A stretch of 64,000 nucleotides of DNA from Pseudomonas sp. GR 6-02 (GTDB lineage Bacteria; Pseudomonadota; Gammaproteobacteria; Pseudomonadales; Pseudomonadaceae), in NCBI RefSeq assembly GCF_001655615.1, contig NZ_CP011567.1:2489001-2553000 (forward strand), read 5' to 3'. Positions 55,344 to 63,786 of the stretch are shown piece after piece. The notes under the pieces are model-generated. The model saw nothing but the letters and a program-made list of their open reading frames with translations, had not been told where the DNA came from and did not search any database. The translations under genes and the position numbers were made by a program. The number at the start of each line of letters is the position of its first letter. Position 1 is the stretch's first letter.

Positions 55344-55829
55344 TTATCGTCGCATCCGTGCAGATTCCATCAGGGCATTTTCAGCACTCTGTCGAATAAC
55401 CCTGCAAAGTTTTTCCACCGGTGCATTATTAATGCATGTATTGGAATTTAATATGATTCTATTTAGGTCGTCATCTGAGACAGTCGCATCGATATGTCGT
55501 ATCACCCAATTTTGAAAGTCAGGGTGTGTTTTTGCAAGTGCAACAAATGTATCGAACTGATCCCATCCTTGGGCGAAGAGGTTCGCCACTGCTTCAGAAT
55601 AGCCCTCGCCAAGCTCACCATCATCACAAGAAGCGAAGACTCTCTGATGCTTGAAAAGGGAGGGCCAATCTCCGCGCGCATCAACTAAAAAAGACCCTGC
55701 TTGGCTATTCATTTCGGGAGGGCAGTTTCCGTATGCCGAAGCCTGAGAGAGTGACACACATCCCAATCCAAGTCCGAACAACAAGACTAAGAAGATCAGG
55801 GAGCGAGCACATACGAATCTGGTGAGCAT
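55344..55829 (-). CDS. Exported immunity-like protein of the Rhs array
   Basis: A 161-residue protein with signal peptide (FVCARSLIFLVLLFGLGLG, cleavage near SQASA) and a mature part NCPPEMNSQAGSFLVDARGDW, KHQRVFASCDDGELGEGYSEAVANLFAQ, FVALAKTHPDFQNWVIRHIDATVSDDDL with four Cys that may form disulphides. No named domain is recognised. It lies between two Rhs tip fragments (55340 downstream, 55937 upstream), as an immunity gene would. The ATG at 55829 is preferred over an upstream TTG because it gives a clean signal peptide. Confidence 0.6.
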   Translation of the reverse strand: MLTRFVCARSLIFLVLLFGLGLGCVSLSQASAYGNCPPEMNSQAGSFLVDARGDWPSLFKHQRVFASCDDGELGEGYSEAVANLFAQGWDQFDTFVALAKTHPDFQNWVIRHIDATVSDDDLNRIILNSNTCINNAPVEKLCRVIRQSAENALMESARMRR

Positions 55830-55936
55830 CGTGATTATCACCCTGTCGACCACACTACTGTTGCGTACCAAACTGAGGAGTATTGACGTTATTGATGATA
55901 GCAGTCATGGATGTTGCTGGGGCAGGTGTTATGAGA

Positions 55937-56116
55937 TTATGTACGAATTCCATATGTAGTAATACTTCCAATTATAATATTAGCAGACTTTCCAAGTCCT
56001 GCACCTAATACACTCTCGTACCAGCTCCCATGTCGATCTAAGCTAGCAGTTCCCGACCAGCCAAAAACTGTACCCGTTATTGGATTTGGAGTTGCGACAT
56101 TTATGAACGACACCAT
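55937..56116 (-). pseudogene. Orphan toxin-tip fragment
   Basis: A 59-residue Gly/Ser-rich frame beginning MVSFINVATPNPITGTVFGW and ending TYGIRT, just upstream of an exported immunity-like gene. There is a stop immediately before its Met, so it is cut off from any Rhs core. It is interpreted as the last part of a tip toxin on the basis of position only. It is too short and plain for a family call. Confidence 0.35.
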
Positions 56117-56148
56117 ATGAGTGGTGCTGAGGAGAAATCACAGTTATT

Positions 56149-56562
56149 TTATAGGCTGCAAAAAATTTGGTCGGATGCTTTAGCAAACGCCTTTAATGTT
56201 TCTACCAAACTGGCGAACCCTTCGGTTTTTGCATTTATTCGCAGTATTCTGCCATTGTTAAGCTCAATATTGATGCCGGGCTTATTTCGGTCAAATAGGT
56301 TGACTTGTCCGAAATACAACCTCCCTAAAATACGATCATCATCCAGCGAAATTTCTTGCAGTACTGTTCGGACCTGGGAAATGTAGAATATACCCCAAGC
56401 AGCAGGCAGGCCTAATAATATCCCACCTCCTATAAAGTCCTGTAGGTAATAGTATGGAGAAGCAAGAAAAATAAAAACTCCCAAAAGAACAATAGGGCTT
56501 ATTCCAGGAAGCCAAATCCATATGCCGGTCCTGCCAAACGTCTTATCGTGCCAAGTATTCAT
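56149..56562 (-). CDS. Two-helix membrane protein with PH-like tail, immunity-like
   Basis: A 137-residue protein: two membrane segments (ISPIVLLGVFIFLASPYYYL and IGGGILLGLPAAWGIFYI), then a soluble part TVLQEISLDDDRILGRLYFG, NIELNNGRILRINAKTEGFASLVETLKAF that resembles bacterial PH-like domains. ATG 56562 lies seven bases after the end of a Gly/Ala-rich Rhs tip, the usual place for its immunity gene. A TTG at 56580 is an alternative start. A second protein of the same architecture is at 57224. Confidence 0.6.
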   Translation of the reverse strand: MNTWHDKTFGRTGIWIWLPGISPIVLLGVFIFLASPYYYLQDFIGGGILLGLPAAWGIFYISQVRTVLQEISLDDDRILGRLYFGQVNLFDRNKPGINIELNNGRILRINAKTEGFASLVETLKAFAKASDQIFCSL

Positions 56563-56569
56563 GGTGGAA

Positions 56570-57172
56570 TTATTTTCCAAGCTGATTACAGATGCCGGCT
56601 CCTGCAGCGCCGCCCATAAAGCCTAGTTCTCCACTGAGGATGGCAGCGGCGATTCCTTTGCCCTGCGCCAAGCCGGCAATCGCGCTGCCGATACCCGCGC
56701 CTACTACCTCTCCCCCAATTTACCTTACCTTGAGGGATACAAGCATTCTCTTTGCTTTTAGCGTGATTCGATAACTTTTGACCAGCCCAATCACCTACAG
56801 CTCCGCCTGCAGCACTGGTTGCAGCAGGAGCCCATGGGCTTTCAGGCGCAATCGCGCCGACTGCAGCGCCAGCTAGCGCCCCCGATAAAGCAGCCCAAGT
56901 AGCATCAGTCTCATCGCCACCGATTTCAAACGCGCTAGCATAGCCACTGATCCCGCCAATAACTGCACCGGTTACTGCACCGACTAGCCATTTACCTTGC
57001 GGATCTTTGTAACTTAACGGATTGCCGCTGACATAGACGTACGTATTAATCCCACCCGCAAGGCCAATCGAATCTCCCGAGATAAATCGCCCAAATCCCG
57101 GAGAGTGCCCGATAATAATAGACACCCGTGCCATCATTTTTCCGCCCAGTGTACTGCTGGCTGTTGGGCGAT
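56570..57172 (-). pseudogene. Rhs fragment 3 with a glycine-rich tip (frameshifted)
   Basis: The frames read NSQQYTGRKNDGTGVYYYR, then after a deletion [37 protein letters not shown], followed by a Gly/Ala-rich tip (KWLVGAVTGAVIGGISGYAS, ALAGAAVGAIAPESPWAPAA). A second frameshift near AATTGGGGGAG (about 56710) separates NACIPQGKVN from the tail GGEVVGAGIGSAIAGLAQGKG, which ends at TAA 56570. Glycine-zipper-like tips occur in membrane-active or translocation segments of polymorphic toxins. The following gene is a membrane immunity candidate. Confidence 0.65.
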
Positions 57173-57223
57173 TTGCACTCCAGCAGAAGCCTCAGGAGTG
57201 TCGGCTTGTTATATTGAAATTAT

Positions 57224-57739
57224 TCATAATTTGTCTGAGGGTTTTAGCTCGTCGAACAATGTTTTTCTGATTTTAATTGGTATTTTTTTCTGGCTGGCGT
57301 AGTCGTTTATAAGAGCGATGAGCTCTGAAATGTTTTCAAGCTGGTCGGTGAATGTGATCTTCCCTGATGGAGTAATCCGGAATGTTGGTTTTGTTGTAGG
57401 ATATATATTAAATCCTCTGGCATTAAGTCCGCGCATGCTAGATACAGGGAAGGCAGTAATTAAGCTGACATTTTCCCATTTTATTTTTTGCCAGGTTTTA
57501 CCAAAAATTTGTCTGGATAAGCACTGATCATCAATGGATAGAACTGAGCGTCCAGCTAAGATCAATCCTCCAACTAATATGGTTAAAGATAAGGATATTA
57601 ATAAAAATATCCCGCCTCCTAATGCACCGTCACGCTTAATCCATATCCCTCCTAAAAAAATGCATAAACCGCTGGTGACGCACATCCATAGAGCAATTAA
57701 ATACTGTCCCCGAAACTTGAATACAGTTATGTTACTCAC
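57224..57739 (-). CDS. Two-helix membrane protein with PH-like tail, immunity-like (second copy type)
   Basis: A 171-residue protein from GTG 57739 (GGAG ten bases upstream): SNITVFKFRGQYLIALWMCV, two membrane segments (YLIALWMCVTSGLCIFLGGI and GGGIFLLISLSLTILVGGLI), then SVLSIDDQCLSRQIFGKTWQKIKWENV and ITPSGKITFTDQLENISELIALI, a PH-like tail. The architecture matches the protein at 56149. It is AT-rich. The frame is open further upstream (GMTGIIGMIGSAMDPGAM), which may be the end of another toxin tip fused in frame by decay. An immunity role is inferred from position. Confidence 0.55.
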   Translation of the reverse strand: MSNITVFKFRGQYLIALWMCVTSGLCIFLGGIWIKRDGALGGGIFLLISLSLTILVGGLILAGRSVLSIDDQCLSRQIFGKTWQKIKWENVSLITAFPVSSMRGLNARGFNIYPTTKPTFRITPSGKITFTDQLENISELIALINDYASQKKIPIKIRKTLFDELKPSDKL

Positions 57740-58397
57740 TATGCGATCACTCCTAATGTATATAATGACCACTGCTTGTTTGCCTTGGCAGTGCATTGAT
57801 CTCGCAGAGCGAAATCCATTCATAGCCCCTGGATCCATTGCACTACCAATCATTCCTATAATGCCAGTCATACCAGGCACATGCTCAGGCAGTGCACGCT
57901 GCGCATGCTCAGTTACTGGTACTTAGCGGGCTGAAATCTGGAGTGGGGATGCCAGGGGAGGTAGGAGAGAAAAGCAGAGTGCTTTGTATCAATGCATTGG
58001 CGAATACTCAGCATTTGCTGCCGAGGCTTTAGACCTGAAGCCACCATAAGCACCTCCCTGTGAACCGGAGCCACATTAGGCTCGTCGTACACGTCGTATG
58101 CACAGCGGTTGGAACACGTGTGTGTTCACGATGGGGTCTTCATTCCATGACCTTGGGGGAGATCGAACGTCCACGATCCCGAGCATCCAGCACGAGATGA
58201 CAGTAGTACAGGGTTTGAGAACTTGCCAACGGGAGCCCGGAAATCGACCAGCAGGAATGGTTCTTCTGCAATTGAGGTCGATGGTGCGAGGGTTGTTGAA
58301 GGAAGCCTGATTCCTTGCTGGGTATGCAAGCAGCTCCTCTATTTAGCTACTGGCGCGATTGGCGATCGGTACAGATTGGGTCACGCAACTCAAGACG
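57740..58397. other. Decayed stretch without recognisable genes
   Basis: About 660 bp between the Rhs-associated genes and the BtrH-like pseudogene. Short frames on both strands lack ribosome sites and family features. The part next to 57740 may contain the tail of a lost toxin tip; the rest is unassigned. Confidence 0.5.
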
Positions 58398-58666
58398 CTA
58401 CTGATCGAGCACGCCGGCGTAGTCGTGTGGGTCAACTCTGCCGCCTAATGCCTTGCAAGCACGAAGCCCGACGTTTTCAATCGCGAAGGTGTATTCGGGC
58501 ATGCCCCATTCATCGAGGCCTGCGCGGTACAGAGGTAGCCGTCGCTGGCCTCAAGCAGTTGTGCTTCATTGATGAGGACACCGCCTCGTCTGGATAGTTG
58601 TGCCAGACTTCCTGTAAAGCAGTTGATCGCTAAAGGTGCGAAACGAATGACTTCATTCAGGTTCAT
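58398..58666 (-). pseudogene. BtrH-like (butirosin BtrH N-terminal type) gene, frameshifted and truncated
   Basis: It starts at ATG 58666, overlapping the MATE stop (ATGA). Residues read NLNEVIRFAPLAINCFTGSL, then QLSRRGGVLINEAQLLEASDGYL. One base appears lost near CTCTGTACCGCG; in the next frame the protein continues YRAGLDEWGMPEYTFAIENV, then GLRACKALGGRVDPHDYAGV and a stop at 58398. The NCFTxSL plus Gly-rich pattern resembles the N-terminal Cys-peptidase-like domain of BtrH-type acyltransferases, which take aminoacyl groups from carrier proteins. Only about 90 of some 300 residues remain. Confidence 0.5.
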
Positions 58667-60063
58667 AGGGCGCTCTCGCTCGCCGGATGAGGATCGGCGT
58701 GAAGACGGTTTTCGGCCCCTCGAATGGCTTTGGCGATTCGCCAGAAATAAATTGCGCCAATCGAAAATTCGAACACCGAACCGATGACCCAGCATGTCAT
58801 CAGCGACGACGGCACATCGCGATTGCTCATTGCGACGTAATAGATCAACGGAATGCTTATAAACCACATCAGAATCAGGCGCACGACCAGCGAAAATCTG
58901 GCCATGCCAATACTCTCCAAGACGGCTGCACCCGTCATAGAGAAGACAAAGGCGGCGGAGAATGTCCACAGTACGCGTTGTGTATCGATGGCCAGGGCGA
59001 CGATCTCCGGATTGTGCCCCAGGTCGCCGAAAGCCTTGAGCAAGACCTGTGGCAAAGTGATTTGAACGGTGGAAACCAGCAGTACGTAGAACAGCTCGAT
59101 GGTCACGGTCACCCGTAGGATCGTTGCCAACTCAGTGTATTGCTCCTTGCCCACTGCAGTGGCGCACAGAATGCTGCAACCAATACCCAAACCGATGATC
59201 GGGATGATGCCCAGGTAATTGATCGTCAGATTGACGTTGTTTGCCGCCAGCGCGCTAGAGCCCAGTACTGCGACTATCCAGATGAATGCAGTGTTGCCGA
59301 GCTGATCCACCCCGGCGGATAAGCCACTGGGAACACCTCTACGCAGCCGGAAAAACAGCCGAGGCAGTAGGCGCTCGCTACGGGCAATGAAGATGTTCAT
59401 CAACTCAAGCCAGATTTCTCGAGGCAGCATTACTGCGTAGCACGTCAGCATGGACAGAGTGCCGATCAACGTACCGATAGCGGCTCCGGCCATTCCCATT
59501 TCGGGCAGCCCGAACTTTCCGAAGACCAGGCCGACGGTGAAGATTGAGTCGACTACTTGACCAACGATGCCGACCATGAGCGTTTCGCGGGTTCGACCCA
59601 CACCGTTGAAGTATGAGGACAGCGCTGTGTCGATCGTCATTACGCCGCCGAAGATCGCCGCCCAGAGCATGTACTGCGATTCGAGGCTGACAATCTGCGG
59701 TGGGCGGGAGCTGAGCTGTGGGATCATCGCGATCAACGGAGCGGCGACAAACAGCAGGGCACCGCAGGCAATACCAAGGAGCAGTCCCAGTGCGGCTTCA
59801 TTCCAAGCCTCGCTGAGCCCCGATCGACCATTCGCTTGTGCAATAAAGGAACGTGACACGCCTACGGTGCTACAGAAGAAAGCGATGATCGCCATGCTCG
59901 TGAATACTGCTGGACCGGAGGCGGCCAGCGTATCTTGTGAGTAGTGTGCCAGGCATAGCCTGTCGACAAGCATCATCAATAAATTGCCGACCATCGTCCC
60001 CATCAATGGAAACGAGACGATGGCGATTCTTTTCGCCACCCCTGCGTCAAACCAGTGCCGCAT
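58663..60063 (-). CDS. MATE-family multidrug/metabolite exporter
   Basis: A 466-residue integral-membrane protein with 12 predicted helices and MATE features: RIAIVSFPLMGTMVGNLLMM, VDRLCLAHYSQDTLAASGPAV, DTALSSYFNGVGRTRETLMVG, and in the second half GVPSGLSAGVDQLGNTAFIW. It exports organic cations or metabolites by sodium or proton antiport. The start at 60063 has AAGGA upstream, inside the end of an amino acid:carrier-protein ligase remnant, and its stop overlaps a BtrH-like pseudogene. It may be the exporter or self-protection gene of a specialised metabolite. Confidence 0.87.
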   Translation of the reverse strand: MRHWFDAGVAKRIAIVSFPLMGTMVGNLLMMLVDRLCLAHYSQDTLAASGPAVFTSMAIIAFFCSTVGVSRSFIAQANGRSGLSEAWNEAALGLLLGIACGALLFVAAPLIAMIPQLSSRPPQIVSLESQYMLWAAIFGGVMTIDTALSSYFNGVGRTRETLMVGIVGQVVDSIFTVGLVFGKFGLPEMGMAGAAIGTLIGTLSMLTCYAVMLPREIWLELMNIFIARSERLLPRLFFRLRRGVPSGLSAGVDQLGNTAFIWIVAVLGSSALAANNVNLTINYLGIIPIIGLGIGCSILCATAVGKEQYTELATILRVTVTIELFYVLLVSTVQITLPQVLLKAFGDLGHNPEIVALAIDTQRVLWTFSAAFVFSMTGAAVLESIGMARFSLVVRLILMWFISIPLIYYVAMSNRDVPSSLMTCWVIGSVFEFSIGAIYFWRIAKAIRGAENRLHADPHPASESAL

Positions 60064-60286
60064 ATTCACATTCCTTTGTCTCGCGGCTGCCGCGATGGTC
60101 GCCCAACACATCGCGTAAAAGAGCCAGCAGTGTGTCGGGATTTCCAATCTGCGCCAGCAGCGACAACAGCAGACGCTCCATGCCGAAGGCGACGCAGGCT
60201 GAATGCATGAGCGGTTCTGGGGATTGCGGGCCGATCTTGAATGCGTTGGTAAACAGATCCCGGTGCAAGTTGCGCGAACTATCCTG
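60047..60286 (-). pseudogene. C-terminal stub of a seryl-tRNA-synthetase-like amino acid:[carrier protein] ligase
   Basis: About 79 codons open after a stop at 60287 read SSRNLHRDLFTNAFKIGPQS, then PEPLMHSACVAFGMERLLLSLLAQ. The HSAC-VAFGMER pattern is motif 3 of class II synthetases as found in the truncated SerRS-like enzymes that load amino acids onto carrier proteins. The catalytic N-terminal 75% is missing, cut where an insertion-sequence remnant begins. Its stop lies 17 bp inside the MATE gene start. Family call from memory of the motif; no carrier-protein gene is visible. Confidence 0.5.
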
Positions 60287-60460
60287 TCATATGGATGGAC
60301 CCAGTGGACACCATTTTTGGCCTCACAAGCGGATCGCCATGCGCCAACGCACCTCTTATCCAAAGCCCTTCAAAACCCAAGTCGTCCAGGAATGCCTGCA
60401 ACGTCCTGGCCGGCGTCATCGTCAAAGGCGAATGGCATCCCGATCGTGTTTAGTAAGGCT
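60287..60460 (+). mobile_element. IS66-type insertion sequence remnant
   Basis: ATG 60340 begins MRQRTSYPKPFKTQVVQECL, the N-terminus of the IS66-family OrfA/TnpA protein in Pseudomonas. Homology stops after about 22 codons. Upstream, GGATGGACCCAGTGGACACC is consistent with an IS66 end. The rest of the element is gone. Its left limit coincides with the truncation of the ligase stub, so its insertion or later deletion probably removed the 5' part of that gene. Confidence 0.55.
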
Positions 60461-60605
60461 CATCACAGAGTGCACCTTAATAATGAAGGAAAGATAAGAA
60501 TACTTCTTACAAAATTATCAAAAAAACCTCTATGGGAATTAATAATTAATTCATAAAAAAATGTACTTCTCCTAACCTTTAAGCATCAATTGCGGAGGTG
60601 CATTT

Positions 60606-61238
60606 ATGTTGATTTTCATTAAGTCGATGATCATTGGGCTTTGTATCGCAGCCCCTGTGGGACCCATTGGGCTGTTGTGCATACAGAGGAGCCTTGCGCT
60701 TGGATGGAGAGCAGGTTTCGCGACAGGGTTAGGGGCGGCCACAGCCGATTCGATCTATGGATTTGTCGGTGCGCTGGGAATCACAGTCATCATAGCGACA
60801 CTCATTAGCTTTAAGCCATGGTTGTGTATTTTGGGGGGGATGTTCCTCGCGTACATTGGTTATCAAACAATAAAATCGAAAGCGAGCTCAACAGCCCTGG
60901 CGGGTGAACGAGCCAACCTGTTAAAAGCCTACTTGAGTACACTGTTTTTGACACTGTCGAACCCAATGACCATCCTGTCGTTTATTGCGATATTTGCTGC
61001 CATGAGCGATGGCATGGCTAATGATCAAAGCGGTCAGCACTCAGTGCTGCCTATGGTGACAGGTATATTTCTAGGCTCGGCTGTCTGGTGGCTGGGATTG
61101 AGCGGATTCTCCTCCATATTCAAGACCAGAATCTCCCAATCAAAGCTCAGGTTGATCAACTATTTTTCCGGGTCAACCATCACCATTCTGGGTGCCTACC
61201 AAGTAGCCACTGGCGTTATGCTCGCCACAGCAGCTTAA
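60606..61238 (+). CDS. LysE-family amino-acid exporter
   Basis: A 210-residue protein with six membrane segments and the LysE/RhtB N-terminus SMIIGLCIAAPVGPIGLLCI, QRSLALGWRAGFATGLGAATAD, and TLFLTLSNPMTILSFIAIFA. These proteins export amino acids or analogues. GGAGGT lies seven bases upstream of the ATG. Convergent with an aminotransferase gene and near a second exporter, it may excrete a non-proteinogenic amino acid made by the PLP enzymes to its right, as LysE-type proteins do in vinylglycine-type clusters of pseudomonads. Confidence 0.88.
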   Translation: MLIFIKSMIIGLCIAAPVGPIGLLCIQRSLALGWRAGFATGLGAATADSIYGFVGALGITVIIATLISFKPWLCILGGMFLAYIGYQTIKSKASSTALAGERANLLKAYLSTLFLTLSNPMTILSFIAIFAAMSDGMANDQSGQHSVLPMVTGIFLGSAVWWLGLSGFSSIFKTRISQSKLRLINYFSGSTITILGAYQVATGVMLATAA

Positions 61239-61251
61239 TAGGGAAATGAGG

Positions 61252-61288
61252 CAAGGCTTATTTCTTATTGGCTGATGAGTAAGCCTTG
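61252..61288. terminator. Hairpin between convergent lysE-like and aminotransferase genes
   Basis: CAAGGCTTA (61252-61260) pairs with TAAGCCTTG (61280-61288) around a 19-nt loop. There is no clear T-run, so termination efficiency is doubtful. Confidence 0.4.
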
Positions 61289-61322
61289 GCATCAATCCCC
61301 TACGGTTTGACGGGAGGATGCT

Positions 61323-62579
61323 TTACTGAATTCTGGATTCAATGTACGCCCTGAGGCTACCTATCGCTTGTTTGATTTCTGATTCTGTCGCATTGCTAAA
61401 CGACAATCTGACCTGAGTGACAGCCTGATTCGTCAGCGAAAACAAGGAAGTGGGAAATACAATAACCTTGAAGTTCCTGGCGCACTCGCACATTTCAAAA
61501 TATTCAAAGGTGAAGGGCAACTGTACATTGATGAAAAAACCTCCCTCTGGATGGTTCCAGGTGACACTTCTTTCAGAACCAGCCTTGACCGGGAATTCAC
61601 GTTCAAGGCATTCAATCATATGGTTTCTTTTTTGCCTGTAAGACAACACTCTTGGTTGATTAAGCTGTTTTAAAGAGTAATTGTTCTCTATCAGCAAACC
61701 TCCGACAATTGCCTGGCACAGGGCAGGTGTATTGACGGTGATCAAGCTTTTGGCTTTACATAACCTGGCGCTAAAGGAAATCACCCCAGCGCTCTCCGGG
61801 GCGACTACGTAGCCCATACGCAATCCCGGAAAAATTGACTTTGCAAAAGAGCCAAGAAGGAATACTCGACTACTGTCGATTGACTTCATCAAGGGGATTT
61901 TATCTCCCTCGTACCTGAAGTAGCTGTAGGCATTATCCTCCAGGATAAAAAAATTCATTTCATTGGCCAAGGAGAGCATGGCCTTTCTGTTTTCATAGGA
62001 AAGGCTGTTAGCAGTAGGGTTACTAAAATCTGAAATCGCGTACAGCGCTTTTACCTTTTCCCCCCTGGACTCAAGATCTTCAGCTACCTTGCGCAGGGCA
62101 GATGGATCGAGGAAGGTGTCCTCGGGAACGGGTACAATTTTTATTCTTAATAATTTCGCAATCCCCGTTATTCCGGAAAACACAGGGTCAGGCACTAATA
62201 AAATACCACCTCCTTCAAAAATTGATAGCAGTGTCAAGGTAGCAGCTTCCTGAAACCCCATACACACGACAATACTTTCAGGGTTGAAAATCTTTATGCC
62301 TTCATCCACCTGCAAGTGTTCGGCTATTATGCCGTTGATAATTCCGGTGGTTTTTCCATATTGGCAAAGTAGTGTCGCAAGCGAGTGTTCCGGATTGACG
62401 GCGTATCGTGCATAGCTGGCCAGCCCTTTATCAATAAGGGACAGGTCGCATTGCTCGTCGTCAGGTCGACCGGAAGCCAGAGAGATTGCCTCTGGATTTT
62501 CACTGGAAATGGAATTTAGAAGATGGATAACGTTCAGAGTAGGGTCTTCGAATATCGTTTTTTCGAGTACGCTGGGCAA
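61323..62579 (-). CDS. PLP-dependent class I/II aminotransferase
   Basis: A 418-residue fold-type I aminotransferase resembling 2-aminoadipate/LysN-like and MocR-like transaminases: SLASGRPDDEQCDLSLID, VCMGFQEAATLTLLSIFEGG, ISDFSNPTANSLSYENRKAMLSLA, ILEDNAYSYFRYEG, and the PLP-Lys in LLGSFAKSIFPGLRMGYV. The start is TTG 62579 with GGAG eight bases upstream; no ATG is available near the conserved N-terminus. It is on the same strand as the PLP gamma-synthase-type gene upstream, but a terminator hairpin lies between them. Substrate unknown. Confidence 0.82.
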   Translation of the reverse strand: MPSVLEKTIFEDPTLNVIHLLNSISSENPEAISLASGRPDDEQCDLSLIDKGLASYARYAVNPEHSLATLLCQYGKTTGIINGIIAEHLQVDEGIKIFNPESIVVCMGFQEAATLTLLSIFEGGGILLVPDPVFSGITGIAKLLRIKIVPVPEDTFLDPSALRKVAEDLESRGEKVKALYAISDFSNPTANSLSYENRKAMLSLANEMNFFILEDNAYSYFRYEGDKIPLMKSIDSSRVFLLGSFAKSIFPGLRMGYVVAPESAGVISFSARLCKAKSLITVNTPALCQAIVGGLLIENNYSLKQLNQPRVLSYRQKRNHMIECLEREFPVKAGSERSVTWNHPEGGFFINVQLPFTFEYFEMCECARNFKVIVFPTSLFSLTNQAVTQVRLSFSNATESEIKQAIGSLRAYIESRIQ

Positions 62580-62591
62580 TCTCGCTTCTCC

Positions 62592-62624
62592 ATAAAAAGC
62601 AACGAGCCGTTGAAGGCTCGTTGC
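62592..62624 (-). terminator. Terminator between the two PLP-enzyme genes
   Basis: A perfect 10-bp stem GCAACGAGCC / GGCTCGTTGC with a 6-nt loop, followed on the minus strand by TTTTTATGG. The GGAG ribosome site of the aminotransferase gene starts within the next few bases, so the two signals are tightly packed. Confidence 0.75.
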
Positions 62625-62640
62625 TCATGATTAACATCTG

Positions 62641-63786
62641 TTACGCAGGTTTAAGTGCACTTTTTTGATTGGCCATATTTTCCATGGCCACAAATGCCTG
62701 AAGCAGATCCTCTTTAAGATCCTCAAGGGCCTCTAAACCAAAACACAATCGTACCAACCCCTTTTCAATCCCCATATCCGCTTTTTCCTGCTCAGTCATC
62801 GAGGCATGGCTTCCGCTAAAGGGTTGCGCAACCATTGACGTGACACAGGCCATGCCCGTACCCGTTCCAAACCATTTGAGGGAGCTGGTGAAGGTTTTGT
62901 AAAAGGGGACCAGATCGGGCCGAATATCAACAAACACAATGCCACCGTAGCCGGTCAATTGTTTACCATCGACTCGTGGATAATATACATGCTCAATGAA
63001 GGGCAGTTCCCGTAGATAGTTGAGCATGCTGGAGGTTGTGTTGCTGTGTTTCTCCATGCGCAGGTTAAATGTTTGCATGCTTCTGCGAAGCAGCCATGCG
63101 CTATTAGGCGCTAATATTGAGCCTGAGTAAAAGCGGCCTTCGAGGAGGCGCGTATAAATCATTTCATTGTTGACGAGTACCAGGCCACCCATGACATCGC
63201 TATGCCCGGAGAAATACTTCGTTGCGCTGTACAGAGAAATATCCGCGCCGAAGTTCAGAGGCTTTTGAAATATCGGAGTGGCCCACGTGTTGTCAACGAC
63301 CACCAGAGCGTGTGGGTTGTTGTGCTTAACCGCCTTGCTGACCGCATGAATATCAATGTCTTTCAGAAAGGGATTGGTCGGTGTTTCGAAAATGACCATG
63401 TCCACGTCCGACGGCAACTCTTTCAATCCACTTTCCGTGGTGAGATCCAGAATCGTCAGTTTCGCACCGATACGTGCCGCATATCGCTGAAACAGCTTAT
63501 AAGAACAGCCATAGATATATTTGTTGATCACCAGCGACCCACCGGGTTTCAGCAGCTCCAGCACCATGTAGATGGCACTCATTCCGGTGCTGTAGGCCAA
63601 GGCGTATTCGCTTCCTTCCAGTGCAGCGACAACCTGTTCCAGCTCAGTCACATTGGGATTGGCTTTTCTCGAGTAGAAGAACGCCGAGTCAGCGCTAAAA
63701 GCGCTGCACTGATAAATAGGCGTCACGGATGGGTGGGCCTCTCGGTCATCGACCCTGATGTGGAGTATTTCAGTAGACACGCTCAT
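62641..63786 (-). CDS. Cys/Met-metabolism PLP-dependent enzyme (cystathionine gamma-synthase type)
   Basis: A 381-residue enzyme of the MetB/MetC family: N-terminal HPSVTPIYQCSAFSADSAFF, YSRKANPNVTELEQVVAALEG, YALAYSTGMSAIYMVLELL, VVVDNTWATPIFQKPLNFGAD, PLP-Lys in SLYSATKYFSGHSDVMGGLV, and C-terminal LVRLCFGLEALEDLKEDL. It performs gamma- or beta-elimination/replacement on amino-acid substrates. The ATG at 63786 overlaps the stop of the upstream gene (ATGA). With the LysE exporter and an aminotransferase nearby, synthesis of an unusual amino acid is more likely than housekeeping methionine metabolism. Confidence 0.87.
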   Translation of the reverse strand: MSVSTEILHIRVDDREAHPSVTPIYQCSAFSADSAFFYSRKANPNVTELEQVVAALEGSEYALAYSTGMSAIYMVLELLKPGGSLVINKYIYGCSYKLFQRYAARIGAKLTILDLTTESGLKELPSDVDMVIFETPTNPFLKDIDIHAVSKAVKHNNPHALVVVDNTWATPIFQKPLNFGADISLYSATKYFSGHSDVMGGLVLVNNEMIYTRLLEGRFYSGSILAPNSAWLLRRSMQTFNLRMEKHSNTTSSMLNYLRELPFIEHVYYPRVDGKQLTGYGGIVFVDIRPDLVPFYKTFTSSLKWFGTGTGMACVTSMVAQPFSGSHASMTEQEKADMGIEKGLVRLCFGLEALEDLKEDLLQAFVAMENMANQKSALKPA

